Positions 1-13,053 of a stretch of DNA of 64,000 nucleotides are shown here, in pieces. The stretch is from assembly GCF_017654505.1 (NCBI RefSeq), contig NC_054553.1, positions 121,001 to 185,000 of the forward strand, read 5' to 3'. This DNA comes from Polyodon spathula (Eukaryota; Chordata; Actinopteri; Acipenseriformes; Polyodontidae). Position 1 is the first letter of the stretch. Each line of letters starts with the position of its first letter. Made by a program: the position numbers and the translations under genes. The notes beneath the pieces are model-generated. The model saw only the letters and a program-made list of their open reading frames with translations. It ran no database searches and was not told the origin of the DNA.

Positions 1-138
1 GAAATTAACAATCTCTATTGTCTGTTTTACTCCAGTTCACCACATCCTCACTTAAATACATCTTGGTGTCAATGAATATATACATCTCCATTGTGTGCCC
101 CTGAGGGGTGATCTGGGATTAGATTAATAGCAGGCTGA

Positions 139-210
139 TTCTTCTTCTTCTTCTTCTTCTTCTTCTTCTTCTTCTTCTTCTTCTTCTTCTTCTTCTTCTT
201 CTTCTTCTTC
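139..210 (+). repeat. (CTT)n microsatellite
   Basis: About 23 uninterrupted CTT triplets. It is a purine/pyrimidine-asymmetric triplet run (GAA on the other strand), a class that can adopt triplex structures when long. No gene is recognisable around it. Because it is uninterrupted it is probably length-polymorphic. Confidence 0.97.
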
Positions 211-946
211 AGTATTCTAGTGTCCATGGAAGATGTTTGAAGTCTTTTTCAAGTCTGGTATGGTATATGGGCACATTATCATCTTAAAAGTTGCCACTGC
301 ATCCTCAACATTGCTTGTGAGAATAAAAAGCCCAGTTCATTTGAATCATTACTTCTACAAAGTTGTGCTTTACAGCTCCTTACAGACTTCCCTGTGTGTC
401 TGCAGGAGGATGCTGTGCTAATGCGAGAAACTTTGAATCACATATTTGTTTCAGCAAAGATCCCCCTTGAGCTTGCAAACGTTATTGCAGAGAATTAGTC
501 TCTCACATCGTTTAGCTGAAACGGTTGCTATTGATTGAATCTTACTGCAAAAAACCAAACAAACAAATGTTGCATAAATACTTCCAGTACAAACAAAATC
601 CAGCACAATAACACTGTTGATGATGTTGCAAGCATGAGCACTCGGTGGTTATTATTAATTTTTGTTCTTTGCCTCAGTTATGCAGAACCACAAACTACTC
701 AGTCACTCCAGCAGGAGAAATACACCTGCACACAACAATGTGCTGCATCTTCAGAGTCCACTTTTTGCTGATAAACTCACAGCTTGCATTAAGAATACAG
801 TATTTTCAGAAAATGTATATTGTACAAAACATATTGTACTTAAGGGGTTTACAGCTCAGTCTGTGTGATTGGATTTGGCATGGCCCTGCTGTGGGACATG
901 TTCTCTTGGTATACCCCCTGTCTGCTGATTACTCCGGAAGGCTGAA
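211..946. other. No recognisable gene
   Basis: AT-rich sequence between the CTT microsatellite and the tandem repeat at 947. The short open frames here (up to about 115 codons) overlap one another in different frames and show no recognisable domain. I see nothing in it that I can name. Confidence 0.6.
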
Positions 947-1063
947 TGAATGCTCTAGTTTATTAAACTGTGCTGCACTTGTACCCTTATGAATGCTGTA
1001 GTTTACTAAACTTAGTGCACTTGAATGCTGTAGTTTACTAAACTTTGCTGCACTTGTACCCTG
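947..1063 (+). repeat. Three-copy tandem repeat, 32-43 bp unit
   Basis: Three units begin with TGAATGCT at 947, 990 and 1022. Each carries GTAGTTTACTAAACT or a near variant, followed by a GCACTTGTACCCT segment that is shortened in the middle unit. The array ends directly before the decayed Tc1-like transposase at 1072, so it may have formed inside or at the edge of that element. Confidence 0.85.
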
Positions 1064-1071
1064 AGGGTAAC

Positions 1072-1350
1072 GACCACTTTCAAGCCAATAATGCACCAAG
1101 AATTGCTTGTGCTTGGTTTGATGAGCATGCCAAAGACTTCAGGCATCTTCCATGACCTCCACAAACCTCACGTCAATCCATTTGAGCATGTTTCAGATGG
1201 ACTTGAACAATAGTTTCACACAGAAGCTCACAATCCTCTACTTACCTCTCTGCACCAGTTGGGTACACTATTAATGAGTGGATGGGTTAACATCTACGAA
1301 GACATCTTCTAGCACCTTGTAGAGTCTCTGCCAGGTCTTGAAAAGACCGT
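1072..1350 (+). pseudogene. Tc1/mariner-type transposase remnant (C-terminal part)
   Basis: This is a decayed cut-and-paste transposase of the Tc1 group. Reading from 1072 gives DHFQANNAP, matching the family's FQxDNAP block around the second catalytic Asp, which is Asn here. It continues through WFDEHAKDFRHLP and meets a TGA at 1153-1155 where the family has Trp (LPWPP). After a one-base frame slip, the frame from 1181 reads FEHVSDGLEQ, preceded by PHVNP. This corresponds to the SPDxNPIEHxWDELE block that holds the catalytic Glu. Further on, LLMSGWVNIYEDIF and HLVESLPG match the C-terminal EWVNIPxDxFQHLVESLPRR region, with TAG codons at 1211 and 1310. Three stops and one frameshift make it an old, dead copy. 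I could not define its terminal inverted repeats. The assignment rests on several family motifs in the right order. Confidence 0.8.
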
Positions 1351-4300
1351 TTTCAGGCCTACACATTTTTAAATTGCAGGTCTCTATTGACAACACCTAC
1401 ATGAAAATGTATTTCTATTATTTCTGTAATCAAGTTATTTTTAGCCATTTGACATGTATGCAGAGTGGCTCCAGACTCCCTCACAGTATGACTCACAGCT
1501 GTACGGTACTCTCCCCCATGCCTTTCAGGGAGGTGCCTTTCAGTGAGGGGCTATTCCTGTCCATAGTACAGTATATCCCTTGGTTATCTGCAATATGCTG
1601 CATTTCACATAATGGTTTATTATGTAATATCAGATTTCCAGAGGTTAGACATGTGAAGTCAAAGACAAGAATATTAAAGTGCTCCAAAGTGTGTTGTCAT
1701 GGTTATATAAACGCTGCTTCTTGAGTAAAACGGCTCACTGTCTAATCATGACAGACCCATGGGGGAAATGCTTACTTGTTTTGATGAGTTTTCTTGGGAA
1801 TGTATTTATAATAATAATAAAAACAGCATCTTCCAGTTGCAGTACATATTTTCACTTCCCCTGTGATTACTGCTGGTTTTGAACACCCACATTCAGTTTA
1901 CAGACTGATATTAAAAAGGCACAAGGGAAAGCCTGTTCTAGATAGGAGATAGTGGAATCCTCCTACATGAAGAACATCAAGCCCCTCTGACATTAAAGCA
2001 TTGAGGGAAGAGACGGCAGCTTCAGGATATTACTCACTGACACTGTTACTTGCTTTCTTTATTTCTGCGCTATTTAAAATTACCTTCCAAACGTCATAGC
2101 ATGCAAAATATATCAAGTCATAGCAACATGAGCAGATCAATGAAAAAAGTTCGTTAAATCTAATCTAAGGCCAGTTGAAAGCCTCAATATTAAATTAGAT
2201 GAACAAAAAAGAAACAAAACAAAAGCCCTGCACACAATGAGTATGCGACTCGTGTCTCGTGACTCGCGCCCCTGTGGTCTTGAGGGCTTTGTTTCTAAAA
2301 CAGAAACACTCATTTTCAGCAATATATCTCCTACTGCATTTCATGTGTGTGCAAACATAGTCATGCTAATGTACAGCAATGCAGGGTTACTATATATTCA
2401 AGTGTTTAACTCTATATAGGGTGTTGGTGTTATTCGGTCTGTTGAAGCCTAGCATGGCACCCTTACATCAGTCAGACAATGATTATTTTAGTGATTTTTA
2501 AAATCAACAGCTTTCTGATTCACCTTGCACTCTATAATCATCGCTCAGTGTGCTCGTATAGAACCTGCTTTCTGATTTTAAATTGGGTTTCCCGCGGGAT
2601 AAGGGATTTTCAAATGACCGTTTCATAATTTCAATAAGGTCATCATTTTAAACTGTAATATGAAACAAAATTTACTGCTTGAAAATGAATGTTTTGGCAA
2701 AAGCAGTAGTGTGCCTTTAATACTGCAAATGTGCTTTTTCATGCTAAACAACTATGGAAGAACACAACACTACAGGGAAATATCCAACCATTTTAAAACA
2801 GTAAGTTGTGAGGCAGATACTAATATTAGAATAAGCAAAGCAGAAAAGATAGAGCTTTGTAACTTAATCTGTGCCACCAAAAAATCTATTGTGTTGGGAG
2901 ACAAAAGTTAAACTAAACAGAACCATTTACATCGTGACAATATTATCAAAACATGACACTCCCAATGTACTCTATGTTTTGAAAATACCAGCTTAGCAGA
3001 AAGTGCACCAAAGGTTGTTACACCAACTATTATCTTCTCCAGTACTGTCAGTCTTATTGCACACACTGTAGTTAAACAAAATGCATGCCTTTAGAAACTA
3101 TACACATATCCAGATGCATACCTTTTTTTTCTTTTTTTCTTAAGCACTTAAGCTATTATTAAACAAAACCTTCAAACGCCGTCTGTATGTGCAGCAAATA
3201 CACAAACATGAAATACAGACTTCACAAGTTATTATTAATGCATTTCTCAGGTGCAATTGAGATAAACGAATGGCTTATCACAGATCAACTGAATAACCCT
3301 ACACACTGTCTGTTATGCATTGGTGATGATGGGAGTCCCAGTGTTATGCCAAAGTACTGTTTGGAAGAAAAGTGTTTCACTGATGACAAAGCCGTATGGT
3401 CACGCCATAATAATGACACATAGGTAGGTAGGAAGATTTGATGACTGTAGCTTAGCTAGTCAGTTAAAAAAATACGATTGATTTGGGACTTCAGAGATCG
3501 GAATTGAACACATTTTATTGGCATTGGTATTTACTGTCAAAATACCATACATTTAAATTATTAGCTTACCAAATTCTCATTCTGATGGCAAAAATCAATG
3601 CCTAAAAAACTGAAAGTAATGAGCCCAGCATGGAAGGCATTGCATGGAATTTGTCTACAAATTTCTGTGGTGGTCTTCGGTAAGTTGTGTTCCAACTCTA
3701 TCCATGATTTTTCACACTGGGTTCATTGTGGGCTTGTGATGTGTTGACCATTACTTGTTATAAAGCTACCCAGAGCTTTACATTCTTTCATTTTTCCTAA
3801 ACTTTTGCAGTACTTTTTTCCCTTTTCTTTCTTTAGACTGCAGATTTGTGGTGGAGGCTTGACAAATGAAGAAACCTAAAGCATGAAGAACAGAAAGTGC
3901 TTTTTGAAATTATGCATCATTGTCTCTGAACCCTGCAATGTTAACAGCCACAAGCCTTTACTGCCTTTCCTATTTTTTTCTTTCTGTACAGCTGCACAAA
4001 TCTGAGACATCAGGCTTGGGGTCCTAATGGGCTCAGCAGTGTCTAATGGTGCTGCGAGGTACTGGGTATGCTGAACAGCAAGTACAAAGACTTTCAGAAA
4101 ACATAAATAATATGACACCCTCCTAAAGAGGTTTCACCTCAATTAACATTGACATGCACAGCATAACTATGCATCACATCTCTTAGTATGATGCACACGT
4201 GTTGTTTAGGCCAGAAATTCATTAAAATGTTTTATTATTTTTATTTTATTTTATTAAAATCAAACTCAGAAATAGAAATTCTCTGGCACATTCCAGGAAT

Positions 4301-5064
4301 TGCCTCTTTGTGTGAGCCTCTTATTTTGCTAGCCAGTCCAAGAATAATGTCACTGAGCTACTATATAAGTCCATTAATAACACAATGAAATAGGTTTTAC
4401 TATATTGGGTAGGAAGTTTCTTCCGCTAAAGTACCCGGGGAATCCCTTACCGTACTAGATCTGCGGATCTTGCATTCAGATTTGGTGTGTCAGATTTTCT
4501 GTGATGGAATTCTATTGTGTACAGCTGGGCATTGAGCCGTGCTGATTGTGTGTAAATGTTTTTGTATAAGCTTTTGGATCAGCAGAATTAGGAAGCAACT
4601 TTGCTTACTGTCAACAAATACCTGTCTGGAAGCGTTTTGTTACTTTGTTTTATACAACACGCGTCTGTTGTGGTGATGCACCTGAGGTAGCTGTTTTCTT
4701 ATATTAGAATCATACCGCCAAACTGCCAAACTCAGGGGTTTGATCCAGATCATGCAACTGCTTATGAAAAGTAGCATCCACTTAGGAGTTTATAAGAATT
4801 AATTCACTTTTTTTAAATAGAGTAGCATTATTGTCAAAGCTTGTACATACAATACATTATTTAAATCCCATTATTTAACGCAAGGGTAGCAAGTAGTTAT
4901 ATTCTGGACTCTTTCCTGATTACAAAACTGAACCAGACTAAACCAAATATATTATAAAATAAGGATCATATTTTTTGTTATTAATAGTTGCATTGTTATT
5001 TTCAGTTTAGAAATAACTACATTCAATACGATAAATAACTAGAGCATAAGTGAGCATTATGAAT
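1351..5064. other. No gene seen; AT-rich unique-looking DNA
   Basis: About 3.7 kb with only short, overlapping, unrecognisable open frames (the longest, 1338-1724 plus, is 128 codons and is near what chance gives). There are short homopolymer tracts near 3121-3140 (T-rich) and an ATTTTATTTT-rich patch near 4230. No repeat family is recognisable. Confidence 0.5.
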
Positions 5065-5154
5065 TAGGATTTCATTGCCCCAATGATTGATGGACTCTTA
5101 ATTAAGGCTTAGGATTTCAGAGCACCCATGATCGATGCACTCTTAATTGAGGCT
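5065..5154 (+). repeat. Two-copy 45-bp tandem duplication
   Basis: TAGGATTTCA starts at 5065 (as TAGGATTTCATT) and again at 5110. Each copy ends in ACTCTTAATT(A/G)AGGCT about 40 bases later. The copies differ at several central bases, so the duplication is not recent. Confidence 0.8.
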
Positions 5155-8100
5155 GCCTGCAGTGAGATTGTTTGATGAATGCTGGCTCAGTATGTAAAAT
5201 TATTGTATTTCATCCCTGTTCCTGTGCTAGGAAACTTTGGCCAAGGATCAAATGGGCAGATTTATTTGCTCCAGTGTAAAGATTTGTATTCTTATATATT
5301 TTTTTAAAGTTACTTATAACATGCACATTTGAGGGATAATTTTAGCTGTTGTGGTAATACTGTTAAAAATAATAATAATTGCATATTTACACACGTTATA
5401 AAAGATTGTAAAACACAATAGACAATTCGTTATAACAAGGCCTATTAACAGAATGGTATACAAACATAAGAAAGCATTATAAGAAATATTATATTATGCA
5501 GATTTCCACTAATATGTAATTGTAGCATATTTTATACAGTACGTGCTTATATACCATCTATAAACATGATAATAACAGTTCAAGATTTTAATTAGTAATA
5601 ATAACACTATATGGCAATACAAATTGGAAATCTTTTTCAAGCAAAAGCTTAACGACTTTAGTGTCCCTTGTCATCTTACCAACCCTATTGAGAGGTCTTG
5701 GGTTTTCCTTTTTGAAAAAGAGAACCTGACCCACAGAAGGGAATGCTGCTCAATGACTCACCAGAACCTTTTTGTACTTCTTGACTTCAATGACAAGGCA
5801 AATCAAATTTGAACATCAAAAGAAAAGATAATGAGTATAACAGTATTTCATATCAATATATCATCATCTCATTCCTTCTTTCTTTTCCCTTCTCTCTCTC
5901 TCTCAGAAGGGAAGAAGGATAACAAAATAAAACAAAGCAGACACATGGATATTACAGCTGGCCGGGCTAAGGGGAAAAATACTCCTGTATATTAGAGGGC
6001 TGACGAAGAGTTTTTGAAAGGGAAAGCGTCACACAATGTATAATGCAATCCATATACATTCAAATCATTTTCACCAAGGTCATCAATAACACTGTACACT
6101 ATTTACACTGTGGTCTATATACAGTTTGCCAGCAATGCTACCTGGTCGTACACACATACGCACAGATTCTTCTATATTTCTGTCATTATTCCACGTGCCC
6201 TGTCCTTGTGCTATTCCCTCCCAGAACATTATGTTGGGTCTTTGCAATCTCCCACGTATTGCCCGTTCTCAGATAATCATTTTCTTTAAACCCAATATGT
6301 TTTTCATGTTGTGTAAAGCCCCAAATCCCTGATCTCTGAACAGTCCCAGCCTTCATCCACCACTCCCCTGCTGCTTGTCAAGAGAACATTTCTGCTATTT
6401 GCCATTATTTGCATGGGAAATTCAGATCTGCAGTTGGAGATCATAGAGCATTACTGGGATGCATGCCATGACTGGCTTAGGATCTCAGTAGTGCTCGACC
6501 ACCAGTATTGCAAAATATTAAAACTACGACTACTGCTACTGCTAATACAGCACTACGTTATTATTAGTGACAGATTTTCTACATTGTGGCGTGCGTCCAG
6601 CCCACAGCACAAACAAAATGCAAGCATACGTTGCTGTTGGTTAAAGAAAATCTACAGCTGTATCTGTCCCAGTCTCTTTGCAACCCTCTAGTGGTGCTTC
6701 TTACAAGTCCATGCTGGATGATAACACTATTCTTCTAAGGAGTAAGATTGCAATCCCATCACTTCAGTGGGGCTGGTGTCAACCCCCAGCTACTCTGGGG
6801 ATACTGGATTTCCATGCACTTCGATGGGCTCTTACTTCCAACTTGCATGACTTACCGTGCCCTTCAAATCAGAGACCTTAACCTTAGGGAACTGAACGAA
6901 GACCTTGTAATGACAAACTCCTCTCTAGCACAATAATCCAGACACATTTTTGTATGTAGCTGTGTTAACCACTTACTTACAGTTAAGAAAGAGTTGCTGG
7001 TTGGATTAATTGCTTTATGCTATACAGGAACATGTGCAATTTTAGCAGAGATTGTGTATAACCAGGAATCATACCACATCGATGTTTCTTTGTATGAAAG
7101 CTCTCCCATGCACAGGGATAACAAACGATGTAAAGCTCTATTCTTGAAGAGTAAGTGTCCCCCCAGCTTGCGGTGTTTGCTGTATTCTGAGAACATGTTT
7201 GAAGGAGTGTTGAAAGTGAAGCTGCCCCTTCTCTTATCAGGCTGGTGGCGCCTGTCGCTCTCGGGGGGGAATCGAAGCAGTTTTGCAATTATGACTCATT
7301 GTACTGCAAACAGAGCTTGAACAGCACAGGGGAAAGTTTGAGGGATTTTCAATAACGTCACCGATCAAGGCATAGGCATCTCCACTCTGTCTTTACATGC
7401 TGTGCTGTCTCCTACTTTCTCTATCTTAGTACATTAGACCTATTACAGCATTGTGTGCTTTCAGTAATCATGTGCATATTTATAAGGCTCTGATTTGGGT
7501 CACACAGACTCTTCTCCAGGGATTCATATGGTCTGTTACTCAAATACAGTTCAATTCACTGATAATTGTTTGATAATATTTAACAAACCGTAATGATTCT
7601 TATGCACAGACATTTATGGTTTTCATTAAAAAAAAAAAAATTAAAAAAAATCAGCAAAGGCATTTTGAGATTGAAGCTCCTGCAGAAATCAAAATGTTAA
7701 CTAAAATATAAATATTTACACAAAGTGAATCTGGGACTACCTAGAATTACAATTTAATCAAAGATGGGTCTTCAATAGCTTCAAAAGGCAGTCACGAGAT
7801 GGATCCAGTCCTAACAGAAAGGGTGTTTTGCTGCCTTTCGATAATGGGTATGCCATCTGGAAAAGTGGGTGACAGCCTGCAGGGGGATTATGTGGAAAGG
7901 TAGGAATATTAGTTATCAAATTCTGTGAACTTTGCATTGTATATACACGCACCATATACTGCAGATCCACTTGATGCCTAGAATGCCAAGATGTAATGAT
8001 TGATAATTTAATTATAATTAGGAAAACATTTAATGCATCCCCTTAAATATACAATTAGTTTGCATTGAAAATAATAATTGATAGTTCTGAGCCATTATTT

Positions 8101-8744
8101 GTGAATACTAATTGTCATAACATGAAGGTCTTTAGTTTGTATGGGTATGCATGCTTTATTGAAATTCATTCAAACATAGTTGAAATATATACAAACACAC
8201 ACAAATACATACACAAATATGTTTAAATATTCCTGTGACAAATGGTGATAATTAGTCTGAAATATGATAACATTGAACATTGATGTTAATAGCTAGGAGC
8301 TGTTTGGTGCTTAATTAATTACTGTGAGTGAAAATGCATTTGTATTCACTTCTACTGCTTATTATACAGCGACAAGTCTAAAGCTATACTACTTTGTCAT
8401 CATTATGCATTATTTGCTAACAGTACGTATTAATTATGATTTTAAAGGTCCATCCTGAATTCATCTGTAATTCCTGATGTGCTTCTTCAAACTTGATCAT
8501 GTAGCAATTAGGAACATTCATAGATGAATGAGATTTATATGAGTATAAAAAGAGTTTTCTAATAATTACATTCATCCTTTTCAACATGTTTGAATCAAAG
8601 CCCTTATTAAATTAGGACAGTAGTAATTAATGGTTTAATTGTGTTGTATTGGATACTTTGGATATAGTTATATGACTTACAGCTTCTGTGCATGAGTAAA
8701 ATTTGTTTAATTATACACATGTCCATCGTCCTAGAGTCAGATAG
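5155..8744. other. No gene seen; AT-rich DNA
   Basis: About 3.6 kb without a supportable gene. It holds a short TC run near 5893-5906 and an A-tract at 7627-7648. A very AT-rich block with repeated TAATTA/ATTA-type motifs lies around 7990-8130 and continues to about 8580. Overlapping plus and minus frames of about 100 codons at 6983-7320 do not resemble any protein I know. Confidence 0.5.
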
Positions 8745-9150
8745 TTCCTTGCAGAGCTGTGGAGCTGGTTGGTGGATTGGGTTCTTCATGCTCTGTGACT
8801 CTACAGGAGTTGAGGTCCTTGCAGAGCTGTGGAGCTGGTTGGTGGATTGGGTTCTTCATGCTCTGTGACTCTACAGGAGGTGAGGTCCTTGCAGAGCTGT
8901 GGAGTTGGTTGGTGGATTGGGTTCTTCATGCACTGTGACTCTACAGGAGGTGAGGTCCTTGCAGAGCTGTGGAGCTGGTTGGTGGATTGGGTTCTTCATG
9001 CTCTGTGACTCTACAGGAGGTGAGGTCCTTGCAGAGCTGTGGAGCTGGTTGGTGGATTGGGTTCTTCATGCTCTGTGACTCTACAGGAGTTGAGGTCCTT
9101 GCAGAGCTGTGGAGTTGGTTGGTGGATTGGGTTCTTCATGCTCTGTGACT
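8745..9150 (+). repeat. Minisatellite, 70-bp unit, six copies
   Basis: GCAGAGCTGTGGAG(C/T)TGG recurs at 8751, 8821, 8891, 8961, 9031 and 9101, exactly 70 bases apart. Each unit also holds GGGTTCTTCATGC and CTCTGTGACTCTACAGGAG. Units differ only by single bases (C/T in GGAGCTGG, G/T before TGAGG), so the array is young. The last unit diverges at its end after CTCTGTGACT. The short open frame running through it from 9039 is a by-product. Confidence 0.97.
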
Positions 9151-11090
9151 ACAATAAGACTACAGGATGGCTGCTGATCCTGAGGGGAGGCTGTAATATA
9201 CATTGGGTAGGAAACCTCACTGCAGGGAGCTGTTAGCTCCTGTGTGAGAGGATATATGAGTTTCTAGCTTCCTGCACCCATCAAAACCCAGCAGGCTCAC
9301 TCTGCCTCAAGCTTTACAGTGCTGTATTTCCCCCCTTTCCAGCTGATGGATACTGGAAACAGAGCTGTATGTAGGCCTGCTGTATTCTGTAACTCATTAC
9401 AGTTTCACCATGAACCTGTCCTCCCAAAATGTATAATAATCCCAAATCAATATGCTCTTTCTACTGGGAAAACTAAAAGTAGAGCAGCTCTTTAGACGTC
9501 CTCCCACGTTCTTTCTTTCAGAGACGCATGTCAGCATGCATCCGGCCGTGGGTGGGATGACATTGTGTGGTTTCATCTTACAAGCAGCTCTGTGCTGGTC
9601 TTCATTGCACTCTTTATTGTTTCAGACTGGTTGACTAAGGAGACCCAAGTTTTATTTAGGGACATTCCTCAGAGTGCATTATTCTTTGAGTGATTACCTT
9701 CAGTTACACAGCCTCTGCAAATGCAATGTGATGATAAAGAATGAACCGGAGAGAGTACTTTCCACATGCATTGGCTATATTTATAAGTATCAGGAATGTC
9801 ACTAATTTGAGTCACCAGTGTCTCTCTTCACTCAAGGTTGATAAAGAAACATCTCCCCTCTGCTCCATCAACACAGACAGATGCCTTCCTTGACTTGTGA
9901 TGCAGGCGCACTCTTTCTCGAACGAACGGGAGGTATTAGAAACGTTAGTGCTATAGTATTATGTAGCCTTCAGGGTTCACTTGGCATGTAAGCACAGACA
10001 ACGGGTGCTCTGCCATAGAGGGTTAAAATAAAATACCAATACAAAAGCTCTTTACCACACCAATCCAGATTTCTGAGTGGTTCTCATGAGCTCTTTAAAG
10101 GGGTTCAGTGTGGCTGCTTGAAATATATAACATGAACAGTGAGGCATGCCAATTCACTGAAAGTGAATAGCAACAAAAGCTACTCAGTATACTGTTCCTT
10201 TAATCTGAAAACAGGTAACTGACTCTGACACTCACGACTGCGTGGCTCGGTGCTTAATGCCCACCTGTGCTCAAATTAAATGTACACAGCACTAGATTAC
10301 TCATTATTGCTTAAGCCAAGCACACAGCCGGTTCTCTCACGGGGGCTAGACGCCTCAGTGACCATTAATAATTCACTTGAAGTTATGTATACAGGATCAG
10401 TCCTCTGAGATGAAAGGTGGTGGTTCCATAGATTTATGGTGATTGAGGTAGGGAAGTCATCCCAGGGCAGGGGACATTTCAACATGCACTGGAACTTAGC
10501 CAGGAAACCAGGACATACGCATCTGTTTAATATTCACACAACTAGAGCAGGCAGGACATCACATTTAATCTGAGAGGCATGTCCTCTCAGCTCTGGGCAG
10601 TTTGCTACATTTCATTGAAAACAGTGCCGTTAAAGTGCAACGTCTGATATATTGCTATTCTAAACTTATTCTAAATTTCTAAATGTATTCTTACTCTGGT
10701 TAGAATCACTTTTTTAAAATATATAATATCCACACACACTTAAAGCACCCCTGTAGCAACTACTATTCAAAGTGACTAAACAAGAACACATGCACACATA
10801 CATAAGATATGTTATAGATGCTCTTTGCTGGGTCCTGCCTTGTTGATGTGATTATGGCTCATAAGGAACAGGTCATATTTAAATTTGTTTTGATAATGCA
10901 GCCCAAAATAACTTATCAGAGAGTAGTTTTATAAAAAAAATAAAAAATAAATTAAAAAAAAGAACACAAACAAGCTGTCTATTTTACAATAATACATACA
11001 GTAATCTGATGATTGTCATTTATACATACAACAGGAGAAGGCAATTGAAACAGTGAACATAAATCTAAGACAAAACAACCATTAGGCAAG
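9151..11090. other. No gene seen
   Basis: Unique-looking DNA between the 70-bp minisatellite and a CR1 fragment. It includes an A-rich low-complexity patch at about 10931-10962 just upstream of the CR1 insertion. No open frame above about 62 codons is of interest. Confidence 0.5.
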
Positions 11091-11657
11091 TACATAGTGA
11101 AAAGTGTTGAATTTAAATCAAGGGAAGTAATGTTAAAACTGCACAATGCATTAGTAAGAGCTCATCTTGACTATTGTGTTCAGTTCTGTTCACCTCGCTA
11201 CAAAAAGGATATTGCTGCTCTAGAAAGAGTGCAAAAAGAGTGACCAGAATTATTCCGGGTTTAAAAGGCATGTCATATGCAGACAGGCTAAAAGAATTGA
11301 ATCTGTTCAGTCTTGAACAAAGAAGACTATGCGATGACCTAATTCAAGCATTCAAAATTCTAAAAGGTATTGACAATGTCAACCCAAGGGACTTTTTTGA
11401 CCTGAAAAAAAAAACAAGGACCAGGTGTCACAAATGGAGATTAGACAAAGGGGCATTCAGAACAGAAAATAGGAGGCACTTTTTTACACAGAGAATCGTG
11501 AGGGTCTGGAATCAACTCCCTAGTAATGTTGTTGAAGCTGACTGGGAAGCTACTTGATGAGATTTTGGGATCAATAAGCTACTAACAACCAAACGAGCAA
11601 GATGGGCCGAATGGCCTCCTCTCGTTTGTAAACTTTCTTATGTTCTTATGTTCTTAT
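11091..11657 (+). mobile_element. CR1-clade LINE, 5'-truncated copy
   Basis: The 3' end of a CR1-type non-LTR retrotransposon. It begins at a position equal to about 26331 of the longer copy and runs to the family's 3' end: ATGGGCCGAATGGCCTCC, then TTTGTAAACTTTCTTATG, then repeats of TTCTTATG. The coding part holds the region downstream of the reverse transcriptase (RIIPGLKGM, RLKELNLFSLEQRRL, FFTQRIVRVWNQLPSNVVEA). Compared with the copy at 24205, one base is lost near 11233 (the GTGCAAAAAGAG segment), which shifts the frame. About 16 bases are missing after GAAGCTGAC near 11542, so it cannot encode an intact C-terminus. The CR1 clade is inferred from the post-RT domain and the 8-bp 3' repeat instead of a poly-A tail. 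Confidence 0.93.
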
Positions 11658-13053
11658 ATTCATGTAAAATGCATGAATAAGAAACTCAAATGGCAATAAT
11701 TGCTATGTCAAACAAACTGCATTTGAAAATTAAAAGATTCTGTTCATCTGACAACCAAAAACATATGTAGGATAAAATTACCCTCATGTTAGTTGCCTAA
11801 TTGAATATAAAAAGTAAAATAATAATATAAAATATTGCTCCTGAGAAAAACACATTGGCATTCATCCCTAGTCTGAATAAGGCATTATTTATGTCTTAGT
11901 TATAATATGTGCTATCAAATGAATAAAAATGGCTAACACATGTTCACGTTTTTGAGTTTGTGTACATCTTGTATGGTGCATTTAAGAAGGATAAATATCC
12001 CACGAGATTTCAGTGATCCTGCACCACTAAGACCCAGAGTAATTAGTTTATCTTGTGTGATGTGGAGAAATGCTCTTGCGCCTGTTTCATTTTAACCTGG
12101 CTCAGTTCACCAGTATCCACCTTCTTTGCCAGGACATTCAACTGCACCATTCACACAAGATATGGCTCAATATCCAGTTAACCCCATCCTGAAGGGGAAA
12201 ATTAATCAAACAGAAAGCCTCCAGGCGCATGAACATACAGCTAGAGTGTGATTTTATTAAACTGCACTTCATCATCAAAATTATGATGTACAAAATCCCC
12301 TTTGCAAGCTTGTGTGTTAAATGAAGGACTGTGAAATATGGTGTGTAGAATCAACAGCGAATACCAGCAATATCATAGGTAGGTATAAGAACCATCTGCA
12401 GGGCATCATACTTGTAGTTACTGTTGGTTGAATTACCAGTCAGTCATGGCCACGTGGAAATTACTCTTTGCCCTGGTGGTTCACTCCGTAGCAGATTTCA
12501 CTGTGCTGCAAATAATACCTTTAATACGATGGCCTGCTCAGCGTCCCTACCCTATTGAATGTTTAATCACGCTGTGTGTTTGCGTATATTATTCTTCCCG
12601 AAACATACAGCCACTGTTCTTCTGCTTTTCGTGTAATTCTTTTTCAAAGAAAATGTCAGTCAAGTTTAACATAAGATTACTAGAGACAGTGTCCATGAGT
12701 TAAATATTTGGAACTGAGCTCAGATAATGTTCAGATAAGTTTGGGCCAGTTTATAACGAACCAAATACAACCAACTGTCATTATTGTGTAGTAATCTAGG
12801 ATAGAGATTAAGATGGAAACATTTAAACAACAACAAAAACCATTCAAGGTGGACAACCTTGCACTTGACACATGACTGCACAAGACCCCTCCCCATGAAT
12901 GAAGAACTATATAAATACCCCTGATCCCCCTTGGGATGCCTCTTTTTTATTCTCATTGTCAGTATGTGATATGTCATGCATGACCATCCATTCAATACAA
13001 TGGGAAAGCGTGGTTTTAGCCCAACTTACAGTATTTATCTACATACAGAACAC
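11658..13053. other. No gene seen
   Basis: AT-rich sequence between the CR1 fragment and the 33-bp tandem repeat. Open frames at 12428-12703 (plus) and 12720-12995 (minus), each 91 codons, have no recognisable domain and no coding signature I can support. Confidence 0.5.

Noticed and set aside
10228..10285. tRNA-like SINE head (GCGTGGCTCGGTGCTTA)
   Set aside because: An A-box-like start is present but no convincing B box lies at the right distance.
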